Source: Acidobacteriota bacterium (GTDB taxonomy: Bacteria; Acidobacteriota; Vicinamibacteria; Vicinamibacterales; UBA2999). From it: a stretch of DNA of 64,000 bases. Below the pieces are notes generated by a model, which did not search any database, had not been told where the DNA came from, and saw only the letters and a program-made list of their open reading frames with translations. This document shows positions 23,594 to 31,521 of this stretch, piece by piece. The stretch lies in contig JAUYQQ010000013.1 in the NCBI GenBank assembly GCA_030697165.1, positions 1 through 64,000 on the forward strand, read 5' to 3'. The translations under genes and the position numbers were made by a program. The stretch's first letter is position 1; each line of letters starts with the position of its first letter.

Positions 23594-24966
23594 CGGGCAA
23601 GCCACGACCGCAGGTCGGCCAGCGCGGCCGCCACGGCGTCTGGATGGGTCGATTGCGGCGTCTTCCTGGCCCGCACCGACGCCGCCGCGGTCACCCGCTC
23701 CTTCACATCGTCACCAAACAGGTCGCTCGACTGGCGCCATTCCGGCAGTGACAGGGCCTCGAAGTCGCGCCCTTCCGACAGCAGCTTGCGAACCATGGCG
23801 CCGACCACTTCGTGCGATTGGCGGAACGGCATGCCGCGCGACACCAGGTAATCGGCCACGTCGGTGGCCAGCAACAACCCCGAAGCGGCGCGCCCGGTGC
23901 GGTCGGGATGGAGGCCCAGCTTGCCGATCACGGCGGCCGTGGCGTCGAGCGACACCGCGAGCGTGTCTTCGGAATCAAACAGCGGTTCCTTGTCTTCCTG
24001 CAGATCCTTGTTGTAGCCGGTCGGCAGTCCCTTCATGGTGATCAGGAAGCCGGTCAGGTGTCCGATGGCCCGGCCGGCCTTGCCGCGGACCAGCTCGAGC
24101 GGATCGGGATTCTTCTTCTGCGGCATCATGCTGCTGCCGGTCGCCGACGAATCGGCCAACTCGAAGAATCCGAATTCCTCGCCGGTCATCAGGATGAAGT
24201 CCTCGGCGATGCGCGACAAGTGGACCATCGACAGCGACACGGCGTGCAGGAAGCTGACGGCGAAGTCGCGGTCGGACGAGGCGTCCATGCTGTTGGCGAC
24301 GACGCGGGCAAACCCCAGGCGCGCGGCGAGGGCCGCCGTGTCAACCGCGTAGCCGGTGCCGGCGATCGCGCCCGACCCGAGCGGCAGCGCGTTGGCCTCC
24401 TCGCGCGCGATCTCGAGGCGGTGATGATCGCGGCGCAGCGCCGCGGCATGGCTCAACAGGAAGTGCGAGACCAGCACCGGCATGGCGCGGCGCATGTGGG
24501 TGTAAGACGGCATCAAGGCATCGCCGGCGCGCTCGGCTTGATCGGCAAAGGCCGTGATGGCCGCCCGCAGCTTCTGCTGCAGCAGCGGAATGCGGCGGCG
24601 CAAATACAAGCGCAGGTCGAGCGAGACCTGCTCGTTGCGCGAGCGCCCGGTGTGCAGGCGCCGGCCGGCATCACCCACCCGGGCGACGAGCTGACGCTCG
24701 ACAAAGCTATGCACGTCCTCGTCGTCGCCTGCGACCCACGCGGGATCGGTGCGGCCTTGTTCGAGGATCGCGGCCAGCGCCTCGGCAATGGCCTTGGCGT
24801 CGGCGGTGTCGAGCACGCCGGCGTCGGCCAGCGCTTCCGCCCACGCGATGCTGCCGGTGACATCGTCTTCAAATAGCCGGCGGTCGAACGGAAACGAGAC
24901 GCCGAAATCAAACGCCGCGGGATCGGGAGCCGAATCGAAGCGGCCAGACCAAAGGTGTTGGGACAT
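23578..24966 (-). CDS. argH: Argininosuccinate lyase
   Basis: A 462-residue enzyme of full length. It begins MSQHLWSGRFDSAPDPAAFDFG and shows the fumarase-superfamily signature GSSMMPQKKNPDP, plus THMRRAMPVLVSH and HTGRSRNEQ typical of ArgH. It splits argininosuccinate into arginine and fumarate in the last step of arginine synthesis. It follows argG after 19 bases and belongs to the argR-argG-argH unit facing away from the argC operon. Confidence 0.96.
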   Translation of the reverse strand: MSQHLWSGRFDSAPDPAAFDFGVSFPFDRRLFEDDVTGSIAWAEALADAGVLDTADAKAIAEALAAILEQGRTDPAWVAGDDEDVHSFVERQLVARVGDAGRRLHTGRSRNEQVSLDLRLYLRRRIPLLQQKLRAAITAFADQAERAGDALMPSYTHMRRAMPVLVSHFLLSHAAALRRDHHRLEIAREEANALPLGSGAIAGTGYAVDTAALAARLGFARVVANSMDASSDRDFAVSFLHAVSLSMVHLSRIAEDFILMTGEEFGFFELADSSATGSSMMPQKKNPDPLELVRGKAGRAIGHLTGFLITMKGLPTGYNKDLQEDKEPLFDSEDTLAVSLDATAAVIGKLGLHPDRTGRAASGLLLATDVADYLVSRGMPFRQSHEVVGAMVRKLLSEGRDFEALSLPEWRQSSDLFGDDVKERVTAAASVRARKTPQSTHPDAVAAALADLRSWLARGAGL

Positions 24967-25018
24967 GGTTCAGAGGTTCACGGGTTCAGAGGTTCAGAGG
25001 TTCAGGACGGTTCAGAGT
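24967..25018. repeat. Tandem TTCAGAGG repeat at the argG-argH junction
   Basis: Five or six imperfect copies of an octamer (ttcagagg, with ttcacggg and ttcaggac variants) span the short argG-argH gap and the last codons of argG, so the argG C-terminus (ending NRPEPLNL) is partly repeat-encoded. Confidence 0.65.
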
Positions 25019-26053
25019 TCGGCTGACAATGTAGCTGTGGCCCTTAAAGAGCTTCACACGAACGGTGCCGCTGACACCCTCCTGGATCGAGGCGACGTAC
25101 GCATCAAGGCCCTGGCGCAGGCGCCCGAACCACTCGCCACTGCCGAGCACACCGGCGTAAGCGGCCGACACCGCCGGCTGGAACCGGTTCAAACTGGCAG
25201 ACGAGGCGAGACGCTCGATCTCGCGGCGGGCATGGTGAAGCACGGCGGCGGCCGGCGCCTCGTGCAAGACGCGGGCGCGCGAGCCATTCTCGCGGGGCTT
25301 GACCCGATCGAACCGGCCCACGCCGTGCTCGCCGGCAATCGTGGAGAGGCTTTCGACCAGCTCGGCCGGGGTCATCGCCACGCCGTTGATGCCGGTGGGG
25401 GTCCCGCGCTCGAAGGTCAGCGTCACCGTCGCGGGCTCGTTCGGCGTTTGCCCCAGTGGCCGAGTGAGCGCAAAGGCCGACTCGGGCGGCTCAGCCGAGC
25501 CGTCATCGGCGGGCCGGCCGATAGTGCGTCCCCAGAGATTGGCATCGGCCCGATCGGCGCCGCCGACCGGCCTCGAAATGCCGAGGCGGTCGGCGTACTC
25601 GTCCACCTGCGCCGCCGTCATGCCGTCGCCACAGGCAATCGCCGTTAGCGATGGATCGAGGGCGCCGAGCGGCCGGTCGAGCCGGAGGCGATCGCGACCC
25701 GCGGAACCGTGCGCCACCAGGGTGGCACCCTCGATGCGGGCGATCTCCACCAGCTTCTGCGCAATCAGCGGCCGCGACAGCGCGGTGGCCATTGGATAGC
25801 GGCCATCGGCCATCGCATCGGCCCGCAGGGCCGGCCACGCGAAGTCGCGGACGAACTCCTCGCGCGCGTCAATCAGGTGCGCGCGCACGGCGCCAGCGGC
25901 CAGGGCACGGTCGCGAATCTCGGCCAGGTCAGTCGGCTGCCCCAGGTCGAGCGTCACGGCGACCACATCGGCGGCATGGCGCTCGGCCAGCCACGCAATC
26001 GCGACCGTCGACCGCAGTCCGCCGGAGTAAGCCAACACGATGGGTTTGGTCAC
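24986..26053 (-). CDS. argG: Divergent argininosuccinate synthase-like protein
   Basis: A 355-residue ArgG-family protein, shorter than the usual 400-445. The family is clear from LAYSGGL, ANLWGRTI, EPPESAF, FERGTPTGINGVAMTPAELVESL, HGVGRFDRVKPRE and ALVHEAP-like segments. Two active-site motifs are changed. The pyrophosphatase loop SGGLDTS reads SGGLRST, losing the conserved Asp. The HGxTGKGNDQVRFE region reads HGSAGRDRLRLD, losing the Gly-Asn-Asp-Gln part that holds aspartate and citrulline. It sits in the arginine operon with argR (GTGA overlap, GTG start) and argH, so function in arginine synthesis is expected, but a typical catalytic site is not seen. Confidence 0.8.
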   Translation of the reverse strand: MTKPIVLAYSGGLRSTVAIAWLAERHAADVVAVTLDLGQPTDLAEIRDRALAAGAVRAHLIDAREEFVRDFAWPALRADAMADGRYPMATALSRPLIAQKLVEIARIEGATLVAHGSAGRDRLRLDRPLGALDPSLTAIACGDGMTAAQVDEYADRLGISRPVGGADRADANLWGRTIGRPADDGSAEPPESAFALTRPLGQTPNEPATVTLTFERGTPTGINGVAMTPAELVESLSTIAGEHGVGRFDRVKPRENGSRARVLHEAPAAAVLHHARREIERLASSASLNRFQPAVSAAYAGVLGSGEWFGRLRQGLDAYVASIQEGVSGTVRVKLFKGHSYIVSRTLNRPEPLNL

Positions 26054-26499
26054 CTTGCCAGTTCCCTCAGCTTCTTCACGACCGCCAGCGCGTTCTTCGC
26101 ATCGCGGGCAATGATCAGGATGGTGTCGTCACCGGCGATCGTGCCCACCACCTCGGGCAGCCGCGCACGGTCGATGGCGATACCCAGGATCTGCGCCTGC
26201 CCTGCCCCGGTCCGCAGGACGATCAATTGCTGGACCGGCTCGATGTTGATCAAATACTCGGTGAGCGCCTTGCCGAGCGAGCCGAGGGCCGTGGTCGGCG
26301 GCGTCTCCTCAACCGCCGACGGCTGATATGCCCCATCGGACGAGCGCTTCAATAGTCCCAGCTCCTTGATGTCGCGCGACAAGGTGGCCTGCGTCACCAC
26401 GAACCCTCGCGCGGCGAGGCGCTGGCGCAGCTGTTCCTGGCTGCGCACGGCTTCGTGCTCGACGACGTCCTGGATGGCGGAGAGGCGCTGGGCTTTCAT
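26050..26499 (-). CDS. argR: Arginine repressor
   Basis: A 149-residue ArgR from ATG 26499. The N-terminal winged helix (IQDVVEHEAVRSQEQLRQRLAARGFVVTQATLSRDIKELGL) and the C-terminal hexamerisation and arginine-binding part (GAGQAQILGIAIDRARLPEVVGTIAGDDTILIIARD) are complete. The Asp pair in GDDT is the arginine contact. It should repress its own operon and the argC operon through the ARG-box-like sites at 26527-26592. First gene of argR-argG-argH. Confidence 0.95.
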   Translation of the reverse strand: MKAQRLSAIQDVVEHEAVRSQEQLRQRLAARGFVVTQATLSRDIKELGLLKRSSDGAYQPSAVEETPPTTALGSLGKALTEYLINIEPVQQLIVLRTGAGQAQILGIAIDRARLPEVVGTIAGDDTILIIARDAKNALAVVKKLRELAR

Positions 26500-26520
26500 G
26501 GTTATGCGTCTGAGCGAGCG

Positions 26521-26526
26521 ATTATA
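26521..26526 (-). promoter_or_regulatory. -10 element of the argR promoter
   Basis: TATAAT on the minus strand at complement 26521-26526, 22 bases before the argR ATG. No good -35 is found at the standard distance, consistent with a promoter governed by the overlapping ArgR site. Confidence 0.6.
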
Positions 26527-26544
26527 CATGGATATTCATTCATG
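26527..26544. promoter_or_regulatory. ARG box, operator for ArgR
   Basis: The minus-strand sequence CATGAATGAATATCCATG is a near palindrome and matches the ARG-box pattern TGAAT-4-ATTCA at 9 of 10 half-site positions. It abuts the argR -10 element. Confidence 0.65.
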
Positions 26545-26557
26545 CCGTGATGTTTTG

Positions 26558-26586
26558 TTGACTTGAGGCTGAGATATGTGTATAAA
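26558..26586 (+). promoter_or_regulatory. Sigma-70-type promoter of the argC operon
   Basis: TTGACT (26558-26563) and TATAAA (26581-26586) are separated by exactly 17 bases. Transcription would begin near 26593, only about two bases before the TTG start of argC, so the mRNA may be leaderless. Confidence 0.75.
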
Positions 26587-26592
26587 TATCCC
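26579..26592. promoter_or_regulatory. Second, weaker ARG-box-like site
   Basis: TGTAT-AAAT-ATCCC matches the TGAAT-WWWW-ATTCA pattern at seven of ten half-site positions and covers the argC -10 element, so ArgR binding there would block the promoter. Confidence 0.45.
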
Positions 26593-26594
26593 TC

Positions 26595-27617
26595 TTGGCG
26601 CATAACATTTCGTCTGAACAGCGGGCACCCATTCGCGTCGCGGTGGCAGGAGCTACTGGCTTCGCCGGCCAGGAATTGATCCGCCTGCTCGCGCGCCATC
26701 CGCAGGTCACCATCGCCGCGGCCACCGGTTCGCAGGCGACCAGCACCCCCCGCAGCCTACCGGCGCTGAAGCGCATTTGGGACGGCACGGTCGTGCCGCT
26801 CGATCCGGCGGCGCTCTCGGGCCAGGCCGATGCCGTGTTCCTGGCCCTGCCTGAAGCCGCGTCGGCCGACCTCGCGCCGGTGCTGCTGGCCGCCGGCCTG
26901 CGGGTCATCGACCTCTCGGGGGCGTTCCGCCTCCGCGACGAGACGTCGCGGTCGCGCTGGTATCCCGCAACCAAGTCGCTGCCCGCCGGCGTGGCTTACG
27001 GCCTGACCGAGTTCGAGGCCGAGGCGATTCGCACGGCGCGCCTGCTCTCCAATCCCGGCTGCTACCCCACCGCGTCGCTGCTCGGCCTGTTGCCGTTGCA
27101 GCGCGCCGGGCTGTTGCTGCCGGGCGCCGACGTCGTGATCGACGCCAAGTCGGGTATTTCGGGCGCCGGCAAGGCGGCGTCCGACCGCACGCACTTCTCC
27201 GAGAACCATGGCAGCGTGGCCGCCTACAACCCGTTCGGCCATCGCCACACGCCGGAAATGGAGCAGGCGCTCGGCCGCGGCGTCACGTTCGTGCCGCACC
27301 TGGTGCCGCTCGACCGCGGCCTCCTGGCGAGCCTCTACACGCGGCTGGTGGCGGGCACCACCACCGCGGCGGTCGCGGCGGCCTTCGAGCGCGCCTATGC
27401 CGACGCGCCCTTCGTGCGCCTCACCGGCGAGACGCTGCCGGAGATCAAGCACGTGGCGCACACCAACTTCTGCGACATCGGCTGGAAGGTGGATGAAGCC
27501 ACCGGCCGCGTGTTCGTGGTCAGCGTGATCGACAACCTGGTCAAGGGCGCCGCCGGGCAGGCCATCCAGAACTTCAACGTGATGTTCGGCCTCGACCAGA
27601 AGGCCGGCTTGCTGTGA
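26595..27617 (+). CDS. argC: N-acetyl-gamma-glutamyl-phosphate reductase
   Basis: A 340-residue ArgC. The Rossmann start VAVAGATGFAGQELIRLL, active-site Cys in SNPGCYPTA, AKSGISGAGK and the histidine in HLVPLDRGLLAS are all present. It reduces N-acetylglutamyl phosphate to the semialdehyde. The TTG at 26595 is the only convenient start and lies two bases from the predicted transcription start, so leaderless initiation is likely; there is no ribosome binding site. The gene overlaps argB as GTGA. Confidence 0.93.
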   Translation: MAHNISSEQRAPIRVAVAGATGFAGQELIRLLARHPQVTIAAATGSQATSTPRSLPALKRIWDGTVVPLDPAALSGQADAVFLALPEAASADLAPVLLAAGLRVIDLSGAFRLRDETSRSRWYPATKSLPAGVAYGLTEFEAEAIRTARLLSNPGCYPTASLLGLLPLQRAGLLLPGADVVIDAKSGISGAGKAASDRTHFSENHGSVAAYNPFGHRHTPEMEQALGRGVTFVPHLVPLDRGLLASLYTRLVAGTTTAAVAAAFERAYADAPFVRLTGETLPEIKHVAHTNFCDIGWKVDEATGRVFVVSVIDNLVKGAAGQAIQNFNVMFGLDQKAGLL

Positions 27618-28423
27618 AGCGCGCGGTGGTCCTGAAGCTCGGCGGTGAATTGCTCGAAGGCGCGGATCGGCTGAAGGCCATCAGCAAGGTCATCAACCAG
27701 GCCGCGAAGACCCGGCCGCTGATTGTGGTGCACGGTGGCGGCCGCGAGATCGACGCGTCGCTGGCGCAGGTCGGCATCCCGAAGCGCCAGGTCGATGGCC
27801 TGCGCGTGACCGATCCGGAGACGCTGGAGATCGTGGTCGCGGTGCTGGCCGGATCGATCAACACGCGGTTTGTGGCGGCCATCAACGCCGCCGGCGGCCG
27901 CGCCATTGGCCTGACCGGCGCCGATGCCGGCGTGGCGCCGGTGAAGAAGGCCGCACCGCACAAATCGACGAGCGGCGACAACGTTGATCTCGGCATGGTG
28001 GGGACGCCGGTGGCCAATGCCCCGACCCCGGCCTTGCTCGCGCTGCTGTGCAACGCCGGCTACGTGCCGGTGATTGCCTGCGTCAGCGCGTCGAAGGACG
28101 GGCAGTTGTTCAACGTCAATGCCGACACGCTGGCCGGCAGCCTGGCATCGCGGATCAAGGCCAAGCGCCTGGTGATTGCCGGCGCGACCGCCGGCGTGCT
28201 CGACAAGCGCGGACAGACCATCCCGCGCCTCAACAAGACCCACATCGCGAAGCTGGTCACCTCGGGCACCGCGAATGCGGGCATGGTCGCCAAGCTCACC
28301 GCCTGCGAGGCCGCCCTCACCGGCGCCAGCAGCGTGGTGATCATCGACGGGCGCGATGCGAAACGAATTGGCAAGGCCGTGGCGTTGCTGAAGACCGACG
28401 CCACGTCGAGGGTAGTGAAATGA
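27614..28423 (+). CDS. argB: Acetylglutamate kinase
   Basis: A 269-residue amino-acid kinase from GTG 27614. Motifs include VVLKLGGELL, VVHGGGREIDASL, QVDGLRVTD, GLTGADAG, NVNADTLAGSLA and the C-terminal GTANAGMVAKLTAC. It phosphorylates N-acetylglutamate. The family's arginine-sensing N-terminal helix is absent, so feedback control may reside elsewhere. Its stop overlaps the argD start as ATGA. Confidence 0.95.
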   Translation: MKRAVVLKLGGELLEGADRLKAISKVINQAAKTRPLIVVHGGGREIDASLAQVGIPKRQVDGLRVTDPETLEIVVAVLAGSINTRFVAAINAAGGRAIGLTGADAGVAPVKKAAPHKSTSGDNVDLGMVGTPVANAPTPALLALLCNAGYVPVIACVSASKDGQLFNVNADTLAGSLASRIKAKRLVIAGATAGVLDKRGQTIPRLNKTHIAKLVTSGTANAGMVAKLTACEAALTGASSVVIIDGRDAKRIGKAVALLKTDATSRVVK

Positions 28424-29646
28424 CCGTGACGACAACCCAGTCCGTGACCGCGCTCGAGGCGCAGCACGTGCTGCAAACCTATAAGCGGCAGCCGGTCGTG
28501 TTCGTGCGCGGCGAGGGCACCCGCCTGTTCGACGCCGACGGCCGGGCCTATCTCGATTTCATCTCGGGCATCGGCGTGGTCGTGCTCGGGCACGCGCATC
28601 CGGGCCTGGCCGCGGTGATTGCCGACCAGGCGAAGACCCTGGTGCACACCTCGAACCTCTATTACCACCCGCTGCAGGGCCAGTTGGCCGCGCGGCTGTC
28701 GGCCCTGTCGGGCCTGCAACGCGCGTTCTTCTGCAACAGCGGCACCGAAGCGGTCGAGGCGTGCCTCAAGTTCGCGCGCCGCTTCTGGTATTCGCAGGGC
28801 GTCAACAACCGCACGGCGTACGTCGCGCTCGAACACGGGTTCTCGGGCCGCACCATGGGCGCGCTGTCGGTGACGGCCAACGCGCACTATCGCGACCCAT
28901 TCGGACCGCTGATCCCCGGCGTCACGTTCGTGGCGCCGGGCGACATCGCCGGCCTCGAAGCCGCGGTCACCGAATCGACCGCCGCCATCATTGCCGAGCC
29001 CATCCAGGGCGAAGGCGGCGTGCGGCCGTTGCCGGCCGAGTTCGCGGCGGCGATCGCGCGCGTCACGAAGAAGACCGGCACGCTGCTGATCGCCGATGAA
29101 ATCCAGTGCGGCCTCGGCCGCACCGGCCGGCCGTTCCACTACCAGGCCCTGGGCTGGACGCCCGACCTGGTGACCGTCGGCAAGGCGATCGGCTCCGGCG
29201 TCCCGATCGGCGCGGCCCTGGTCGGCGAACACGTGGCCGCGCAGATCTTCGCCGGCGACCACGGCACGACCTACGGCGGCAACCTGCTGTCGACGCGCGC
29301 GGCCCTGTACGTGCTCGAGCAGCTGGAGGCGCTGGCGCCGCACATTCGCGAGATGGGCGCGCTGTTCGAGCAGCGGCTGGACGGCCTGCAGCGCAAGCAC
29401 CAGGTCGTCACCGCCGTGCGCGGTGCCGGCCTCATGCGCGGGCTCGAGCTCGCCGTCGACGCGCAGCCGGTCGTCGAAGCCGCGCTGCGGGCGGGACTGC
29501 TCGTGAACCGGACCGCCGAGCGCGTGGTGCGCATGCTGCCGCCGCTCACGGTGTCGGCCGCGGAGATTGAAGAAGCCATCGGCGTGCTCGATGGTGCGTT
29601 GGCGTCAGTCAAGGTCGAGGGATCGACGGTCGAGGTGAAGGCGTGA
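28420..29646 (+). CDS. argD: Acetylornithine aminotransferase
   Basis: A 408-residue class III PLP aminotransferase. It shows NSGTEAVEACLKFAR, EHGFSGRTMGALS, the Asp in LLIADEIQCGLGRTG, and the PLP lysine in TVGKAIGSG (about K255). It transfers amino groups between glutamate and N-acetylglutamate semialdehyde in arginine synthesis. Start ATG 28420 overlaps argB; the stop overlaps the next gene's possible GTG start. Confidence 0.94.
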   Translation: MTVTTTQSVTALEAQHVLQTYKRQPVVFVRGEGTRLFDADGRAYLDFISGIGVVVLGHAHPGLAAVIADQAKTLVHTSNLYYHPLQGQLAARLSALSGLQRAFFCNSGTEAVEACLKFARRFWYSQGVNNRTAYVALEHGFSGRTMGALSVTANAHYRDPFGPLIPGVTFVAPGDIAGLEAAVTESTAAIIAEPIQGEGGVRPLPAEFAAAIARVTKKTGTLLIADEIQCGLGRTGRPFHYQALGWTPDLVTVGKAIGSGVPIGAALVGEHVAAQIFAGDHGTTYGGNLLSTRAALYVLEQLEALAPHIREMGALFEQRLDGLQRKHQVVTAVRGAGLMRGLELAVDAQPVVEAALRAGLLVNRTAERVVRMLPPLTVSAAEIEEAIGVLDGALASVKVEGSTVEVKA

Positions 29647-30242
29647 CGATGCGAGTGGTAGTTGATAACGGACCGGGCAAGGGGCGGCGTCCCCTTGCGG
29701 CCGAGCGGAGCCGGCAGGCCGCCCCGGCCATTACGCTGCGGGCGGCGACGGCCGCCGACGCGCCGGCGCTGCACGCCTTGATCGCCGCGCACCTCGAAGA
29801 AGGGCGCCTGCTGCCGCGCACCCTCGGTGAACTGGCCGACCACGCGCCCCGCTTCGTCGTCGCCACCCGAGGCGAGGAGATCGTTGGCTGCGCCGAGCTG
29901 GCGCCGTTGTCGAAGGCGGTGGCCGAGGTGCGCTCGCTGGTGGTCAGCCGCCAGGCTCGCCAGACGGGTCTCGGCTATCGCATGGTGGACGAGCTCGGTC
30001 GTCGCGCGCGACGCGAAGGCTTCGAGCGGCTGACGGCGTTCGCCCACGACCCGCGATTCTTCGTGCGCCTTGGTTTCTCGATCGTCCCCCACACGTGGGT
30101 GCCCGAGAAGATCGCGCACGACTGCCATTCGTGCCCGCTGTTCCGCAACTGCGGGCAGTACGCCATCGTCCTGGACCTGGAACGTGCCCAGGCCCAGTCC
30201 GGTGCCGGCGCGCGCGCGACGGCGGGGGGCAGCCGTGGCTGA
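29643..30242 (+). CDS. argA: Short GNAT-type N-acetylglutamate synthase
   Basis: A 199-residue acetyltransferase. GNAT motif A is seen in VRSLVVSRQARQTGLGYRMVDEL, and the end HDCHSCPLFRNCGQYAIVLDL is characteristic of short ArgA-type synthases in operon with arg genes. It would make N-acetylglutamate from glutamate and acetyl-CoA, the entry step, although ArgJ can also do this. The start is GTG 29643 (overlapping argD) or ATG 29649. The first 30 residues (GPGKGRRPLAAERSRQAA) derive from a palindromic repeat and are not part of the fold. Confidence 0.85.
   Translation: MTMRVVVDNGPGKGRRPLAAERSRQAAPAITLRAATAADAPALHALIAAHLEEGRLLPRTLGELADHAPRFVVATRGEEIVGCAELAPLSKAVAEVRSLVVSRQARQTGLGYRMVDELGRRARREGFERLTAFAHDPRFFVRLGFSIVPHTWVPEKIAHDCHSCPLFRNCGQYAIVLDLERAQAQSGAGARATAGGSRG
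29677..29698. repeat. Palindromic repeat in the N-terminal coding region of the synthase
   Basis: GCAAGGGG pairs perfectly with CCCCTTGC (eight bp, 6-base loop). It lies at codons 12-19 of the GNAT gene and is translated, as for the repeats in nagA and the ALG1-like gene. Confidence 0.6.
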
Positions 30243-31446
30243 TATCCACCCCATCGCCGGCGGCATCACCGCCCCGGCCGGCTTCAGCGCCAGCGGACTC
30301 CACTGCGGCATCAAGGCCAGCGGCAAGCCTGATCTCGCCCTGGTGGTCAGCGACGTGACGGCGCAGGCCGCCGGTGTGTTCACGCTCAACCTCGCCAAGG
30401 CCGCGCCGCTGATCGTGTGCGAAGAACACCTCGCCCTGACCGGCGGACGGGCCCGCGCCATGGTCACCAACAGTGGCTGCGCCAACGCCTGCACCGGTCC
30501 GCAAGGCCTGGCCGATGCGCACGAGATGGCGGCGCTGACGGCCGCCGCGATCGGCTGCGACGCGCACGAGGTGCTGGTCGGCTCGACCGGCGTGATCGGC
30601 GTCAACCTGAAGATGGACAAGCTGCGCGCCGGCATTCCGCAGGCCGTCGCCGCGCTCAGTGACGACGGCGGCGCCGCGGCCGCGCGCGGCATCATGACGA
30701 CCGATCCGTTCCCGAAGGAGTACGCCGTCGAGGTGCGCACCGACATCGGCTCGTTCCGCGTCGGCGGCATGGCCAAGGGCTCGGGCATGATCGAGCCGCG
30801 GATGGCGACGATGCTGGGGTACTTGACGACCGATGCGACCGTTGACCCGGTGATGCTGTCGCGGGCGCTGTCCGACGCCTGCCGGTTCACGTTCAATGCG
30901 ATCACCGTCGACGGCGAGCCCTCGACCAACGACTGCGTGCTGGCGCTCGCCAACGGCCGCAGCGGCGTGGAGATTAGCGAGGACCTCTACCCCATGCTGT
31001 TCGAAGCCTTCCGGACCGTGGCCCACGAGCTGGCGCTCGGCGTCGTCCGCGGCGGCGAGGGTGCGACCAAGCTCATCGCCATCACGACGACTGGCGCCGC
31101 CACCGATGCCGACGCCTGGCTGGCCGCGCGCGCGATCGCCAATTCGCCGCTCGTCAAGACCGCCGTTCACGGCGGCGATCCCAACTGGGGCCGCCTGGTC
31201 GCGGCCGCCGGACGATCGGGCGCGGCCTTCGTGCTCGACGCCGCACGCGTGCAGATCGGGCCGCTGGTGCTGTTCGAGAACGGCCGGCCGTTCGACGAGC
31301 GGGCGCCGCAGGCGGCCGACTACCTGACCGGCAAGGACCTGGCGATCGAGGTCAACCTCGGCACCGGAGGCGCGCACACCGCGACGGTATGGACCTGCGA
31401 CCTGTCGGCCGAGTACGTGAAGATCAACGCCGAATACCGCACCTAG
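30235..31446 (+). CDS. argJ: Glutamate N-acetyltransferase / ornithine acetyltransferase
   Basis: A 403-residue ArgJ from GTG 30235, overlapping the synthase gene by 8 bases. It contains NSGCANACTG, LVGSTGVIG, and the self-cleavage motif KGSGMIEPRMATMLGY with nucleophile Thr about residue 192, followed by TVDGEPSTNDC and GGDPNWGRL. The protein splits into two subunits and recycles the acetyl group from N-acetylornithine to glutamate. Presence of both ArgJ and a separate N-acetylglutamate synthase gives two routes to the first intermediate. Confidence 0.95.
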   Translation: MADIHPIAGGITAPAGFSASGLHCGIKASGKPDLALVVSDVTAQAAGVFTLNLAKAAPLIVCEEHLALTGGRARAMVTNSGCANACTGPQGLADAHEMAALTAAAIGCDAHEVLVGSTGVIGVNLKMDKLRAGIPQAVAALSDDGGAAAARGIMTTDPFPKEYAVEVRTDIGSFRVGGMAKGSGMIEPRMATMLGYLTTDATVDPVMLSRALSDACRFTFNAITVDGEPSTNDCVLALANGRSGVEISEDLYPMLFEAFRTVAHELALGVVRGGEGATKLIAITTTGAATDADAWLAARAIANSPLVKTAVHGGDPNWGRLVAAAGRSGAAFVLDAARVQIGPLVLFENGRPFDERAPQAADYLTGKDLAIEVNLGTGGAHTATVWTCDLSAEYVKINAEYRT

Positions 31447-31460
31447 TTTTCACAAGAGGT

Positions 31461-31505
31461 CAGGAGGTAAGGAGATATTGTTTCTCCTGATCTTCTGACC
31501 TCCTG
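31461..31505. repeat. Long imperfect palindrome upstream of argF
   Basis: Outer arms CAGGAGGT (31461-31468) and ACCTCCTG (31498-31505) enclose inner arms GGAGA and TCTCC. The same AGGAG/CTCCTGATC style of palindrome recurs before pntA at 61263-61322, so it is a dispersed repeat rather than a unique regulator; it might still terminate the argC operon transcript. Confidence 0.6.
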
Positions 31506-31521
31506 TTTCGTAAGGACAGCC

